A program made the position numbers and the translations under genes. 64,000 nucleotides of DNA, taken from Microbacterium proteolyticum. GTDB lineage: Bacteria > Actinomycetota > Actinomycetes > Actinomycetales > Microbacteriaceae. The stretch covers positions 1,674,001 to 1,738,000 of the forward strand of contig NZ_CP121274.1 in the NCBI RefSeq assembly GCF_029639405.1, read 5' to 3'. The first letter of the stretch is position 1; each line of letters opens with the position of its first letter. The notes under the pieces are model-generated. The model ran no database searches. It was not told the DNA's origin and saw only the letters and a list, made by a program, of their open reading frames with translations. Of this stretch, positions 1-9,367 are shown piece by piece.

Positions 1-755
1 AGAACCGGCGGACCGGGTCGCGCTCGATCGCGAACGTCCGGGCGACCCGGCGGGCGGCGGAGGCCAGTGGCATCCAGGTCATCCTCGGGACGGGTCACTA
101 CTACGACACCTACCTCGACAAGGAGTGGTTCGACCGCACTCCGACGAACACGCTCGCCGACTTCCTCATCGCCGACCTCCTGGACGAGATCCCCGGGACC
201 GGCGTGCGCGCGGGCGTGATCGGCGAGATCGCGTCCGACCTGTCGCACATCACCGCCGCCGAGGAGCGCTCGTTCCGCGCGGCCGCGCGCGCCGGTCGCG
301 AGACCGGTGCCCTCATCTCCACGCACGCGGCATCCTTCCCGACGGGCCTCGCCCAGCTCGAGATCATCGCCGAAGAGGGCGTCGACCCCTCGCGCGTCGT
401 CATCGGCCACGCCGACACCGTGAAGAGCATCGACTACTCGCTCGAGCTCCTCCGGCGCGGGGCCTTCGTCGAGTTCGACTGCCTCATGACGTGCCGGGTC
501 GGCGGTGCGCTGGTGCGCCACCAGATCGACCGCCGCATCGAGTACCTCCGCCGCATCATCGACGCGGGCTACGCGCACAAGGTGCTGCTCTCCCACGACG
601 TCTGCCAGCGTTCGCACCTGCGGGCGTACGGTGGCCCGGGATACACGTTCCTCTTCGAGGAGTTCCGGCAGATCGCCGTCGAGGCCGGCATCGCACCCGA
701 GACCCTCGACACCATCCACCGCGACAACCCGCGTCGCGCCGTCTTCGGGGAGTGA
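1..755 (+). CDS. Phosphotriesterase-family metal-dependent hydrolase (5' end missing)
   Basis: This is the C-terminal part of a TIM-barrel metal hydrolase of the phosphotriesterase (PTE) family; it enters from the left edge, with codons starting at base 3. The visible metal-site positions are kept: GEIASD (Glu where PTE has its carbamylated Lys, as in PTE-homology proteins), the His in STHAAS, the His in GHADT and the Asp in LLSHDVC. The N-terminal HxH lies outside the window. Family members hydrolyse lactones, phosphotriesters or amides, so the substrate is open. It ends 3 bases before the next PTE-family gene and is probably its co-transcribed partner. Confidence 0.88.
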   Translation, partial: NRRTGSRSIANVRATRRAAEASGIQVILGTGHYYDTYLDKEWFDRTPTNTLADFLIADLLDEIPGTGVRAGVIGEIASDLSHITAAEERSFRAAARAGRETGALISTHAASFPTGLAQLEIIAEEGVDPSRVVIGHADTVKSIDYSLELLRRGAFVEFDCLMTCRVGGALVRHQIDRRIEYLRRIIDAGYAHKVLLSHDVCQRSHLRAYGGPGYTFLFEEFRQIAVEAGIAPETLDTIHRDNPRRAVFGE

Positions 756-758
756 CCG

Positions 759-1781
759 ATGCCCGTGCACACCGTCCGAGGACCCATCGACGCCGCCGAC
801 CTGGGCCGCACGTCGATGCACGAGCACCTGCTCAGCGACCTGCGCATCTGGGCGAAGACGCCGACCGAGCTGCCGCCCGAGGGCGTCCCGATGGGCCCCG
901 AGCTCATGGCGTACCTCCGGTGGAACTTCCTCTCGATCCCCGAGAACATCGTCCTGCACGACCCCGACGTCGCCGCCGAGGAGCTCGCGCACGTCGTCAC
1001 CGCGGGGGGATCGGGCGTCGTCGAGCTCACGCTCGACGGCATGGGCCGGCGCCTGGCCGAACTCCCCGAGATCTCCCGCCGGTCGGGCGTGCACGTCATG
1101 GTCGGTGCGGGGTTCTACGTCGAGCCCACGATGCCCGATGACGTGCGGACCGCCGACGTCGACACCCTCACCGAGCTGCTGCTGACCCAGCTGCGCGACG
1201 GCATCGAGGGCACCGGCATCCTTCCCGCCCTCCTCGGTGAGATCGGCACGAGCTATCCCGTGACGGATGCCGAGTGGCGCTCGCTCCGCGCGGCCGCGCG
1301 CGCCGGTGCCGAGACCGGCGCCGCCGTCTACACCCACCAGTCGTTCCGCGGCATGGCCGGGACCGAGGTGCTCGAGGTGCTGGTGGCGGAGGGCATGTCG
1401 CCCGACCGCGTGATCATCGGCCACCTCGATGAGTATTGGGACAAGGCCTACCACCGCGACATCGCGCAGGCCGGCGCCGTCCTCGCCTACGACACGTTCG
1501 GGTCGGACTTCTACTACGGCGGCGCCGACCTCCGGAACCCGACGGATGCCGAGCGGCTCCAGATGGTCGAGTGGCTGCTGTCCGAGGGGTACGGCGCCCA
1601 GCTCGTCATCGCCCAGGACGTGTGGGCGCAGGCGAACCTCCGCCGCAACGGCGGGCGCGGCTACGACCACCTTTTCGCCCGCATCGGCCCCGCCATCGCG
1701 AAGATCGCCGGCGACCCGGCGGTCGCCGACCAGATCCTCATCCACACTCCGCGGCGGTTGCTCGACCGCCCGACGCTCTAG
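759..1781 (+). CDS. Phosphotriesterase-family hydrolase with a complete metal site
   Basis: A 340-residue PTE-family protein, normal length for the family. All expected metal ligands are visible: H21 and H23 in MHEHLLSD, E161 in GEIGTS (bridging position), H193 in YTHQS, H222 in IGHLDEYWD and D287 in AQDVW. It is therefore probably a catalytically competent hydrolase (lactonase or esterase-like), substrate unknown. It starts with ATG right after the preceding PTE gene and is followed by an isochorismatase-type gene across a 9-base gap with an AGGAGG-like site. It is the best internal reference for judging the two degenerate paralogues at 6.7 kb and 21.2 kb. Confidence 0.92.
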   Translation: MPVHTVRGPIDAADLGRTSMHEHLLSDLRIWAKTPTELPPEGVPMGPELMAYLRWNFLSIPENIVLHDPDVAAEELAHVVTAGGSGVVELTLDGMGRRLAELPEISRRSGVHVMVGAGFYVEPTMPDDVRTADVDTLTELLLTQLRDGIEGTGILPALLGEIGTSYPVTDAEWRSLRAAARAGAETGAAVYTHQSFRGMAGTEVLEVLVAEGMSPDRVIIGHLDEYWDKAYHRDIAQAGAVLAYDTFGSDFYYGGADLRNPTDAERLQMVEWLLSEGYGAQLVIAQDVWAQANLRRNGGRGYDHLFARIGPAIAKIAGDPAVADQILIHTPRRLLDRPTL

Positions 1782-1790
1782 GAGGTCCCC

Positions 1791-2432
1791 ATGACCGACA
1801 CCGCACCCGAGACCGGCATCGGCCCCGCCCACCTGGTCGGCCGCACCGTCCTGATCGTCGTCGACATCCAGGGCGGTGCCGGCACCACCCCGCCCGAGGA
1901 GGGCGGCATCCCCGTCCTCATGGGCGGTCGCGCCGAGCGCCGCGAGCGCGTCCGTGCGCTGGTCGACGGCGCCCGCGCGGCCGCGGTGCCCGTCGTCTGG
2001 ATCCAGGAGGTGCACAAGCGTTCACTGGTGGACATCGGCCGCGAGCTCGACGGTGCCGAGGGCCCGCACTGCATCGAGGGCGACCCCGACACCGAGATCG
2101 CGGCGTGGCTCGACCCGCAGCCCGAGGAGTTCCTCATCCGCAAGCGCCGCTACTCGGCGTTCTTCGGCACGGAGCTCGAGATCGTGCTGAAGGCCTACAA
2201 GGCCGACACGGTCGTGCTCGTGGGTGGTCTCACCGACGTCTGTATCCACTACACCGCCGTCGACGCGCACCAGCACGACTACCGCGTGCGGGTCGTGACC
2301 GACTGCGTGGCCGGGTCCACCCAGCGCGCGCACGACAACGCCCTCGAGGCCGTGCAGTACCTGCAGCGGGACGCGCTCGTCACGGCCGCCGACGTGCACG
2401 CGTCGCTGGACGGCGCACCGGTGCCCGCGTGA
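1791..2432 (+). CDS. Isochorismatase-family cysteine hydrolase
   Basis: A 213-residue cysteine hydrolase of the isochorismatase superfamily, which includes nicotinamidase, N-carbamoylsarcosine amidase and RutB. The catalytic triad is visible as D25 (VVDIQ), K118 (LIRKRRYSAF) and C151 (GGLTDVCIHYT), and the cis-peptide region before the Cys is normal. In this context of amidases and amidohydrolases it most likely hydrolyses an amide, carbamoyl or ureido group of a pathway intermediate; that is inference. The ATG has a good GGAGG site just upstream, and the stop overlaps the GTG of the next gene (GTGA). Confidence 0.9.
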   Translation: MTDTAPETGIGPAHLVGRTVLIVVDIQGGAGTTPPEEGGIPVLMGGRAERRERVRALVDGARAAAVPVVWIQEVHKRSLVDIGRELDGAEGPHCIEGDPDTEIAAWLDPQPEEFLIRKRRYSAFFGTELEIVLKAYKADTVVLVGGLTDVCIHYTAVDAHQHDYRVRVVTDCVAGSTQRAHDNALEAVQYLQRDALVTAADVHASLDGAPVPA

Positions 2433-3946
2433 CGACGCCCCTCCCCGCCGCGGCCGAGTACGTCGTCGTCGGCGGCGGCACGGCGGGCAACGTGGTGGCG
2501 GCACGGCTGGCCGAGTCCGGCCGCGAGGTGCTCGTCCTGGAGGCGGGTCCCGACTTCGGACCCCGCGGCGACGCCGCCTGGCCCGCGGATCTCGTGGATG
2601 CCACTCGCCTGGGTCGCTCCCACGACTGGGGCTACGACTCCGGTGACACCTACCCGTGGAAGGTGGGGTTCGAGCGGGCGCGCGCGATCGGCGGATCGTC
2701 CGACATGAACGGCTGCACCCAGACGTGGGGGCACCGGCGCGACTACGACGCGTGGGCCGAGGCGGGGCTCACCGGGTGGGCGGCCGACGACCTGCGGCCG
2801 CTGTTCGAGGAGGGCGCGCGGCGCATGCGCGTGCGCCGGTACCTCGCCTCCGAACTCACTCCCTGGCAGCACGCCTGGTACGACGCCGCCCCCGCGGTCG
2901 GCATGCCGCGCGTCGCCACCCTCAACGACCTCGACGAGAACGCGGGCTTCGCCCCCGAGGACGTGAACATCGAGGATGGCGTGCGCGTGAACACCGCATT
3001 CGCGTACCTGGATCCCGCGCGGGCGCTCCCGAACCTCACGATCGTCGGCGAGGCGCTCGTGGACCGCGTCGTCGTCGAGGGCGGCCGCGCGACCGGTGTC
3101 GTCGTCGTCCACCGCGGCCAGACGCGCACGGTCCGCGCGGGCACGGTGGTCCTCGCCGGCGGGGCGTACAACTCCCCGACCGTGCTGCTGCGCTCGGGCA
3201 TCGGCCCGGCGGCGCAGCTGGCGCCGCTCGGCATCCCCATCGTCCAGCACCTGCCCGGGGTGGGGGAGAACCTCCACGATCAGCCGTTCCTGCTCATGAA
3301 CTGGGAGGGGTCGGCGCGGATGACGGCGGAGATGGATGCCGCCCGCGCGGCGGGATGGGCCCCGGACGAGCAGGCGATGGGCAAGGCGGCATCCAGCCTG
3401 GAGAGCGAGGCGTTCGACCTGCACTTCCTCCCGTACAGTCCGACGCATCGCGGCGAACGCACGCGGTGGAGCATCGGGACGTCGGCGCTCCTCCCGCGCT
3501 CGCGTGGTTTCGTGCGGCTCCGCAGCACCGACCCCGAGGCGAAGCCGATCATCGACCACCGGTTCCTGACCGATCCGGAGGGCGCGGACGTGCGGATGCT
3601 CGTCGACGGCGTCGGGATCCTCCGCGAGCTCGCCGCGTCACCGGACCTCGCGCCCCTCGTCGGCCGAGAGCTGCACCCCGGCCCCGACACCTTCACGCGC
3701 GAGGCACTCGCGGCCCACCTCTACGCGAACCCCGACAACTACTGGCATCCGGTCGGCACGTGCCGGATGGGACTCGCCGACGACCCGCTCGCCGTCGTCG
3801 ACGCGCGCGGACGCGTCCACGGGATCGACGGGCTGCGCGTCGCGGACTGCGCGATCATGCCCCGCGTCCCCCGTGCCACCACCGCCATGCCCGCCGTCGT
3901 GGTGGGCGAGAACATCGCCCGGATGCTGATCGAGGACGCCGCATGA
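2429..3946 (+). CDS. GMC-family FAD-dependent oxidoreductase
   Basis: A 505-residue flavoprotein of the glucose-methanol-choline oxidoreductase family, which oxidises alcohols to aldehydes or ketones. The N-terminal FAD-binding motif VVVGGGTAGNVVAARL is followed by the ERARAIGGSSDMNG region, and the C-terminal catalytic motif NYWHPVGTCRMG is present. The usual NTNAP-like segment near the C-terminus reads TTAMP, so the second active-site side chain differs from the textbook form. The GTG start overlaps the previous stop (GTGA). Placed among hydrolases, it may oxidise an alcohol released from the substrate (inference). Confidence 0.93.
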   Translation: MTTPLPAAAEYVVVGGGTAGNVVAARLAESGREVLVLEAGPDFGPRGDAAWPADLVDATRLGRSHDWGYDSGDTYPWKVGFERARAIGGSSDMNGCTQTWGHRRDYDAWAEAGLTGWAADDLRPLFEEGARRMRVRRYLASELTPWQHAWYDAAPAVGMPRVATLNDLDENAGFAPEDVNIEDGVRVNTAFAYLDPARALPNLTIVGEALVDRVVVEGGRATGVVVVHRGQTRTVRAGTVVLAGGAYNSPTVLLRSGIGPAAQLAPLGIPIVQHLPGVGENLHDQPFLLMNWEGSARMTAEMDAARAAGWAPDEQAMGKAASSLESEAFDLHFLPYSPTHRGERTRWSIGTSALLPRSRGFVRLRSTDPEAKPIIDHRFLTDPEGADVRMLVDGVGILRELAASPDLAPLVGRELHPGPDTFTREALAAHLYANPDNYWHPVGTCRMGLADDPLAVVDARGRVHGIDGLRVADCAIMPRVPRATTAMPAVVVGENIARMLIEDAA

Positions 3947-5358
3947 GCACGCACGAACTGACCGAACGCGCCGCCGCCGACCTGGCCGACGCGATCCGCC
4001 GCCGCGAGGTGTCGTCGGAGGAGGTCGTGCGCGCGCACCTGGAGCGCATCGACGAGATCAACCCCGCGGTCAACGCCATCGTCTCGTACCGCCCCGACGA
4101 GGCCATCGATCGCGCGCGCGAACTCGACGCCCTCAGCGCGCGCGGCCTCTCGATGGGCGCGCTGCACGGTCTGCCGTTCGCCGTGAAAGACCTCATGGAC
4201 GTCGCGGGGCTGCCCACGACGTCGGGATCGCGCATCCACGTCGGAACCGTCGCGCAGGCCGACAGCGTCATCTCGGGCCGGATCCGCGACGCCGGGGCCG
4301 TGTTCGTCGGGAAGACCAACACCCCCGAGTTCGGCGTCGGCTCGCACACGTTCAACGACGTCTTCGGCATCACGCGCAACCCGTACGACCTCGCCCGTTC
4401 GGCCGGGGGCAGCAGCGGCGGCGCCGCCGCGGCCGTCACCAGCGGCATGCTGCCGGTCGCGGACGGATCCGACCTCGGCGGCAGCATCCGCAACCCCGCG
4501 TCGTTCGGCAACCTCGTGGGGCTCCGCCCGACCGCGGGCCGCGTCGCCTCGGCCCGTCCCGGCAACGCGTGGGACCCGGGCTCGGTGCTCGGTCCGCTCG
4601 CGCGCACCGTCCGCGATGCGGCGCTGCTGCTGTCGGTGATCTCGGCGCCGGAGCGTCGGGCGCCGTTGTCGATCGACGAGGATCCTGCGCTCTTCCTGTC
4701 ACTGCAGCCCCGCCCGTTCGCGGGGGCGCGCATCGCCTACAGCCCCGACCTCGGCGGGCTGCCGCTCGACCCGCAGGTGCGCGCGGCGACCGACGCGGCC
4801 GCCCGCCTCGCGGCCGACCTCGGGGCCGAGGTGATCCCCGTCGACCTCGACCTGTCCGAGGCCGACCTCGTCTTCGAGACGTTCCGGTCGCTGGAGTTCC
4901 TCGACGCGCACGGCGACGAGGCCGCGGAGCACCCCGACCTCGTGAAGCAGACGCTGAAGGACGACATCGCGTGGGCCGCGGGATTCACGGCCGAGACGCT
5001 GGTGCGCGCGGCCGGCGCCCGGACGCGCCTGTTCCGCCGGTTCCAGGCGCTGTTCGACGACGTCGATCTGCTGCTCGCCCCGTGCGTCCAGGTGCTGCCG
5101 TTCCCCGTCGAGTGGGAGTACCCCACCGAGATCGACGGCGTCGCGATGGACCGGTACTACTCCTGGCAGCGCTCGTGCAGCCGGATCACGGCGACCGCGA
5201 TGCCCGCGCTGTCGCTGCCCTTCTCGTTCTCGACCGAGGGGCTGCCGATCGGCGTGCAGTTCGTCGGCCCCTACCGCGCCGACCGCACGTTGCTGGAGTT
5301 CGGCCTGACCTGGGAGGGCGCCGTCGCCGACACGATGGCGCGCCGCCCGCCCCTCTGA
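3943..5358 (+). CDS. Amidase-signature family amidase
   Basis: A 471-residue amidase of the amidase-signature family. The Ser-cis-Ser-Lys triad is visible: K82 (FAVKDLMDV), S157 in the GGSSGG loop and nucleophile S181 in DLGGSIRNP. These enzymes hydrolyse carboxamides to acid and ammonia. The length fits the family, and the ATG start overlaps the stop of the GMC oxidoreductase gene. A second amidase of the same family lies at 7763-9184; the two are clearly related but diverged, so they probably act on different amides. There is no Gat-complex context, so a tRNA amidotransferase role is unlikely. Confidence 0.93.
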   Translation: MSTHELTERAAADLADAIRRREVSSEEVVRAHLERIDEINPAVNAIVSYRPDEAIDRARELDALSARGLSMGALHGLPFAVKDLMDVAGLPTTSGSRIHVGTVAQADSVISGRIRDAGAVFVGKTNTPEFGVGSHTFNDVFGITRNPYDLARSAGGSSGGAAAAVTSGMLPVADGSDLGGSIRNPASFGNLVGLRPTAGRVASARPGNAWDPGSVLGPLARTVRDAALLLSVISAPERRAPLSIDEDPALFLSLQPRPFAGARIAYSPDLGGLPLDPQVRAATDAAARLAADLGAEVIPVDLDLSEADLVFETFRSLEFLDAHGDEAAEHPDLVKQTLKDDIAWAAGFTAETLVRAAGARTRLFRRFQALFDDVDLLLAPCVQVLPFPVEWEYPTEIDGVAMDRYYSWQRSCSRITATAMPALSLPFSFSTEGLPIGVQFVGPYRADRTLLEFGLTWEGAVADTMARRPPL

Positions 5359-5388
5359 CCCGCCCGCCGTCCCCGCCGAGGAGCCCGC

Positions 5389-6750
5389 ATGACCCCGTCC
5401 CCCCGGACCGACATCACGACCCTGTACATCGCGCCCGTGCGCACGATGGACCCCGACCGTCCGCGCGCCGAGGCGTTCGCCGTGCGCGCCGGGACGATCG
5501 TCGCCGTCGGCGGCATCGACGAAGTGCGGGCCGTGCTCCCCGCCGACCACGCGGTCGAAGAGCTCGACGGGGTGGTGCTCCCCGGCCTGATCGACGCGCA
5601 CCTGCACATGCAGCGCGGAGGCCTCAAGGCGAGCGAGCACGTGGCCGCCGACGTCGATGTCGACGGTTTCATCGACGCGATGGCGCGCACGTTCGACGAC
5701 GAGGACTGGACGGGCGACGCGCCGCCCACGCTCGACCAGCGGGTCGCGGCCCTCGATCTCGTCCAGCCGCTCTTCCACGCCCTCGGCTTCACCGGTGTCG
5801 TCGACCCCGCCGTCACGATCGACGAGATGCGCGGGTACCAGGAGGCCCACCGCCGCGGCCGACTGACGATGCGCACCGTCGCGATGCCCTACCTCGAGAT
5901 CGGGTCGCCCGACACCCCCGACGTCGACGCCGTGATCGCGCACCTCGCGGGCACCGGGGTCTCGACGGGTTTCGGCGACGACGTCCTGCGCCTCGGCCCG
6001 ATCAAGGTCTACGCCGACGGCGAGGCCCTGAAGGGGCAGGCGCTGCTGGACGAGCCGTGGGACGCCTCGGGTTACCGCGGCGAGCAGCGCATCCCGGATG
6101 CCGACTACGCCCGCCTCGTGGCGTTCTGCGCCGCGAACGGCTGGGGCGTCGGCACGCACGCCGTGGGGGGAGCGGCCATCGCGCTCGTGGCCCGCGAGTA
6201 CGCGCGCGCCGGCGCCGCGGTGGGGGAGAACCGCTACCAGGTCATCCACGGCTACCTCGAGCCGAGCTCCGAGACGATGCGTCTCGCCGGCAGCGTCGGG
6301 ACCGTGGCATCCCTCCAGCCCTCGATCATCTGGCACAACGGCGTGGGCCTCCGCGAGAAGCTGGGGGAGCGCGCCGAGCGCGCCAACCCCATGCGGTCGT
6401 GGATCGACGCGGGCGCGGTGCTCGCGCTCGGATCCGACGGACCGTACTTCGCGTTCGACCCGCGGCACCTCATGTGGCAGGCGGTGACGCGGTTCGTCGC
6501 GAACTCCCCCGACCCGCTCGACCCGTCCGAGGCCATCACGCTCGACGAGGCGCTCGCCGGGTACACGACCGGCGCCGCGTACGCGAGCCTCGCCGAGCAC
6601 GACCGCGGCATGATCCGGCCCGGCTTGCTCGCGGACTGGGCGCTGTGGTCGGCGGACCCCGTGGATGCCGGTGTCGAGGCGCTCCGCGGACTGCGCGTGC
6701 GCCGCACGGTCGTCGGCGGACGCACCGTGTACGGATCGGCCGGCGCGTGA
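5389..6750 (+). CDS. YtcJ-like amidohydrolase
   Basis: A 453-residue metal-dependent amidohydrolase of the YtcJ/amidohydrolase_3 type. H71 and H73 in DAHLHM give the first metal pair. The GTHAVGG segment and LALGSDGPYF near the C-terminus match the later His and Asp positions, and a beta-sandwich half precedes and follows the barrel. It starts with ATG after a GAGGAGCCCGC site, 30 bases after the amidase. Family members act on N-acyl, cyclic amide or formyl substrates; the exact reaction is unknown. The stop overlaps the GTG of the following degenerate PTE-family gene. Confidence 0.9.
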   Translation: MTPSPRTDITTLYIAPVRTMDPDRPRAEAFAVRAGTIVAVGGIDEVRAVLPADHAVEELDGVVLPGLIDAHLHMQRGGLKASEHVAADVDVDGFIDAMARTFDDEDWTGDAPPTLDQRVAALDLVQPLFHALGFTGVVDPAVTIDEMRGYQEAHRRGRLTMRTVAMPYLEIGSPDTPDVDAVIAHLAGTGVSTGFGDDVLRLGPIKVYADGEALKGQALLDEPWDASGYRGEQRIPDADYARLVAFCAANGWGVGTHAVGGAAIALVAREYARAGAAVGENRYQVIHGYLEPSSETMRLAGSVGTVASLQPSIIWHNGVGLREKLGERAERANPMRSWIDAGAVLALGSDGPYFAFDPRHLMWQAVTRFVANSPDPLDPSEAITLDEALAGYTTGAAYASLAEHDRGMIRPGLLADWALWSADPVDAGVEALRGLRVRRTVVGGRTVYGSAGA

Positions 6751-7766
6751 TCGAGACGGTCCTCGGGCCCGTCTCCCCGGAGGGGTGGGGGCCGACATCC
6801 ACGAATGAGCACCTGCTCACCGACTCGCGGGGTCTCGCCCGACCCCTGCCGGACGGATCGTTCCTCGACGGGCCGCCGCGCCTGGAGACGTGGGGCGACC
6901 TCCGGTGGAACTGGATGTCGATGCCCGACAACCTCACGCTCGACGCGCCCGACACCGCAGCCGAGGAACTCGCCGCCGCGCGAGCCGCGGGCCTGCACGC
7001 GGTCGTCGAGGCCACGTCGTGGGGCATGGGGCCGCGGCACGCCGATCTGCCCGAGATCGCGCGCCGCAGCGGGGTGCACATCGTCGCCGCCTACGGCTCG
7101 TACATCGACAAGACCCTGCCCGCGGGGTGGCGCGATCTCAGCGAGGCCGAGATGTTCGGGCTCTTCCGGACGGCGCTGACGGATGCCGTGCCCGGGACGT
7201 CGTTCCGCGCCGGACTGCTCGGGCTCCTCGGCACGAGCGCGGAGATCACCGCGGCCGAGGGACGCGCCCTCCGCGCCGCGGGACGCGCCGCAGCCGAGGC
7301 CGGAGCGTCGGTGAGCATCCGCCTGGATGCCGCCGCGCGGCGCGGCCCCGAGGTCGCCGGCATCCTGACCGCCACAGGCCTCGCACCCGAGCGGATCCTG
7401 TTCTGCAACATCGACAAGGTGCTCGACCTCGGCTACGTCGCCGACGTCGTCGACACCGGCGCGGTGGTGGAGTTCGCCTTCGGAAGCGACCACTCGTTCG
7501 GCGGCGGAATCCGCGACCACACCGACCGCGAGCGCCTCGACTTCCTCGGTGCGCTCGTGGCCGCACGGCCCGACGCGGCGATCACGCTGAGCTGCTCCGT
7601 GTGGACCAAAGGACAGCTCACCCGCTACGGCGGGATGGGGTACGGCCACGTCCTCACCCGCATCGTCCCCCTCCTCGCGGGCGTCGGCGTCGACGACGCC
7701 CGCCTCACCGACATGCTCGTCGCGCGCCCCGTCGCGCTCCTGGACCGGACGGAGACCCCCGGATGA
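6747..7766 (+). CDS. Phosphotriesterase-family protein without metal ligands (probable pseudoenzyme)
   Basis: A 339-residue protein that aligns along its whole length with the PTE-family protein at 759-1781 and keeps secondary motifs such as LRWN, LPEIARRSGVH and YGSYI. The metal site is gone: HxH is NEH (N20), the bridging Glu is L160 (GLLGLLGTS), the next His is R192 (IRLDAA), the following His is N221 (CNIDK) and the Asp is S284 (CSVWTK). The gene is intact and sits in a tight operon (GTGA and ATGA overlaps), so it is not a decaying copy. A binding, regulatory or non-metal role is likely. The paralogue at 21.2 kb shares four of these replacements. Confidence 0.9.
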   Translation: MIETVLGPVSPEGWGPTSTNEHLLTDSRGLARPLPDGSFLDGPPRLETWGDLRWNWMSMPDNLTLDAPDTAAEELAAARAAGLHAVVEATSWGMGPRHADLPEIARRSGVHIVAAYGSYIDKTLPAGWRDLSEAEMFGLFRTALTDAVPGTSFRAGLLGLLGTSAEITAAEGRALRAAGRAAAEAGASVSIRLDAAARRGPEVAGILTATGLAPERILFCNIDKVLDLGYVADVVDTGAVVEFAFGSDHSFGGGIRDHTDRERLDFLGALVAARPDAAITLSCSVWTKGQLTRYGGMGYGHVLTRIVPLLAGVGVDDARLTDMLVARPVALLDRTETPG

Positions 7767-9184
7767 CCCCCACCGACACCCCCCTGCACCGACGGAGCGC
7801 CCGCGCGCTCGCCGCCGGCATCCGCGCCCGGGAGTTCTCCGCCGAGGAGGTGATGCGCGCCCACCTCGCGCGGATCGAGGAGCACAATCCGGCGATCGCC
7901 GCGATCGTGACGATGGTGCCCGAGTCCGAGGCGCTCGCGATGGCGCGCGAGGCCGACGCGGCGGTCGCGCGCGGTGACGAGGTGGGGATGCTCCACGGAC
8001 TGCCCACCGCCGTGAAGGACCTCCTCGACGTCGAGGGACTGCCGACCCGCCACGGCTCCCGCCTGCACGCGGACGCCGCGCCCGCCCGCGCGGATGCGAT
8101 GGTCGTCGGGCGCATGCGGCGCGCCGGCGCGCTCGTCATCGGCAAGACCAACACCCCCGAGGCGGGGCTCGGCACGCTCACCTTCAGCGCGATCGCCGAC
8201 ACGTGCCGCAACCCCTACGACCTGTCCCGCCACGCCGGCGGGTCCAGCGGGGGAGCGGCGGCGGCCGTCGCGGCGGGGATGCTGCCGTTCGCCGACGGTT
8301 CCGACAGCGGCGGGAGCCTGCGCTACCCCGCGGCGTTCTGCAACGTGGTGGGGCTCCGCCCGACCCCCGGCCGTGTCGCGAGCGGCCGGCTCGACAACGG
8401 CTGGACGGCGCACGGCGTGCTCGGGCCCATGGCGCGCACGAGCGACGACGTCGCCTACGCGCTCGCCGCGATGGCCGGGCCCGACCCGATGGCGCCGCTC
8501 TCGATCGCGGAGGATCCGGCCGTGTTCGCGTCACTGACGCCGCGGCATCCGGGGTCCGTCCGGATCGGGTGGAGCCGGGACGCCGGGGGTGTCCCGATCT
8601 CGGCCGAGGTCGCCGCCGTCCACGCCGGCACGCGCGAGGCCCTGGTGGCCGCGGGGTACGACGTCGTCGATCTGGATCTCGAGCTGACGGATACCGAGGC
8701 GGCCTGGGAGATCGTGGAGATGTACAACTTCTTCGCCTCCTACCGGGGCGAGGCAGCCGCCCATCCGGAGCTCATGCGCCCGGACCTGCTGCGCAACGTC
8801 CGCCAGGGCGAACGGATCACGGCGACCGAGCTCGCCGATGCGCTGCGGACGCGCACGGAGGTGTTCCGGCGCACCGAGCGCCTTTTCGTCGACGTGGACG
8901 TCATCGTCGCCCCCGCCACCCCGGTCGCGGCGCCTCCCGCCGAGGTCGAGTGGGTCGAGCGGGTGGGGGACGCCGTCTACGATCGCTATTTCCGGTGGCA
9001 GATGCTGGCGAACCGCTTCACGGTGACCGCGCACCCCGTGGTCGTCACCCCGGCGGGCTTCGACGGGCATCTGCCGGTCGGGATGCAGGTGATGGGCCGT
9101 CATCGCGGCGAGGCGGAGCTGCTGGCGGTGACCGCGGGAATCGAGGGGATCCTCGGGTTCACCGGGCGTACGCCGGGGGAATGA
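7763..9184 (+). CDS. Amidase-signature family amidase (second copy)
   Basis: A 473-residue amidase paralogous to the one at 3943-5358. The triad is K84 (TAVKDLLDV), S161 in AGGSSGG and S185 in DSGGSLRYP. The start codon ATG overlaps the previous stop (ATGA). This is the last gene of the long left-hand operon; an AT-richer intergenic region with a GGATCC operator pair follows. A carboxamide substrate derived from the same catabolic pathway is likely but unproven. Divergence between the two amidases suggests different steps rather than redundancy. Confidence 0.93.
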   Translation: MTPTDTPLHRRSARALAAGIRAREFSAEEVMRAHLARIEEHNPAIAAIVTMVPESEALAMAREADAAVARGDEVGMLHGLPTAVKDLLDVEGLPTRHGSRLHADAAPARADAMVVGRMRRAGALVIGKTNTPEAGLGTLTFSAIADTCRNPYDLSRHAGGSSGGAAAAVAAGMLPFADGSDSGGSLRYPAAFCNVVGLRPTPGRVASGRLDNGWTAHGVLGPMARTSDDVAYALAAMAGPDPMAPLSIAEDPAVFASLTPRHPGSVRIGWSRDAGGVPISAEVAAVHAGTREALVAAGYDVVDLDLELTDTEAAWEIVEMYNFFASYRGEAAAHPELMRPDLLRNVRQGERITATELADALRTRTEVFRRTERLFVDVDVIVAPATPVAAPPAEVEWVERVGDAVYDRYFRWQMLANRFTVTAHPVVVTPAGFDGHLPVGMQVMGRHRGEAELLAVTAGIEGILGFTGRTPGE

Positions 9185-9226
9185 CCGACGTTTTACGTCC
9201 GCGAAACAATCCCGGCATGTACAAGC

Positions 9227-9252
9227 GGATCCAATCCTGCAATATTGGATCC
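9227..9252. promoter_or_regulatory. Paired GGATCC operator upstream of the solute-binding protein gene
   Basis: Two GGATCC half-sites start at 9227 and 9247, 20 bp apart, in a short AT-richer intergenic region. The second is preceded by AATATT. The same arrangement is found upstream of four other transcription units in this window. A weak promoter could overlap it (TGTACA, 17 bp, AATATT). Confidence 0.7.
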
Positions 9253-9367
9253 AGTTCCACACCAGATACATCCATGATTCTCCACCCGGCCGCCGCGTGC
9301 GACGCGTGACCCGACACGCGCCGCGTCCGCTCCGCCCCTTCCGTACAGCACGAGGAGTACCCCCATC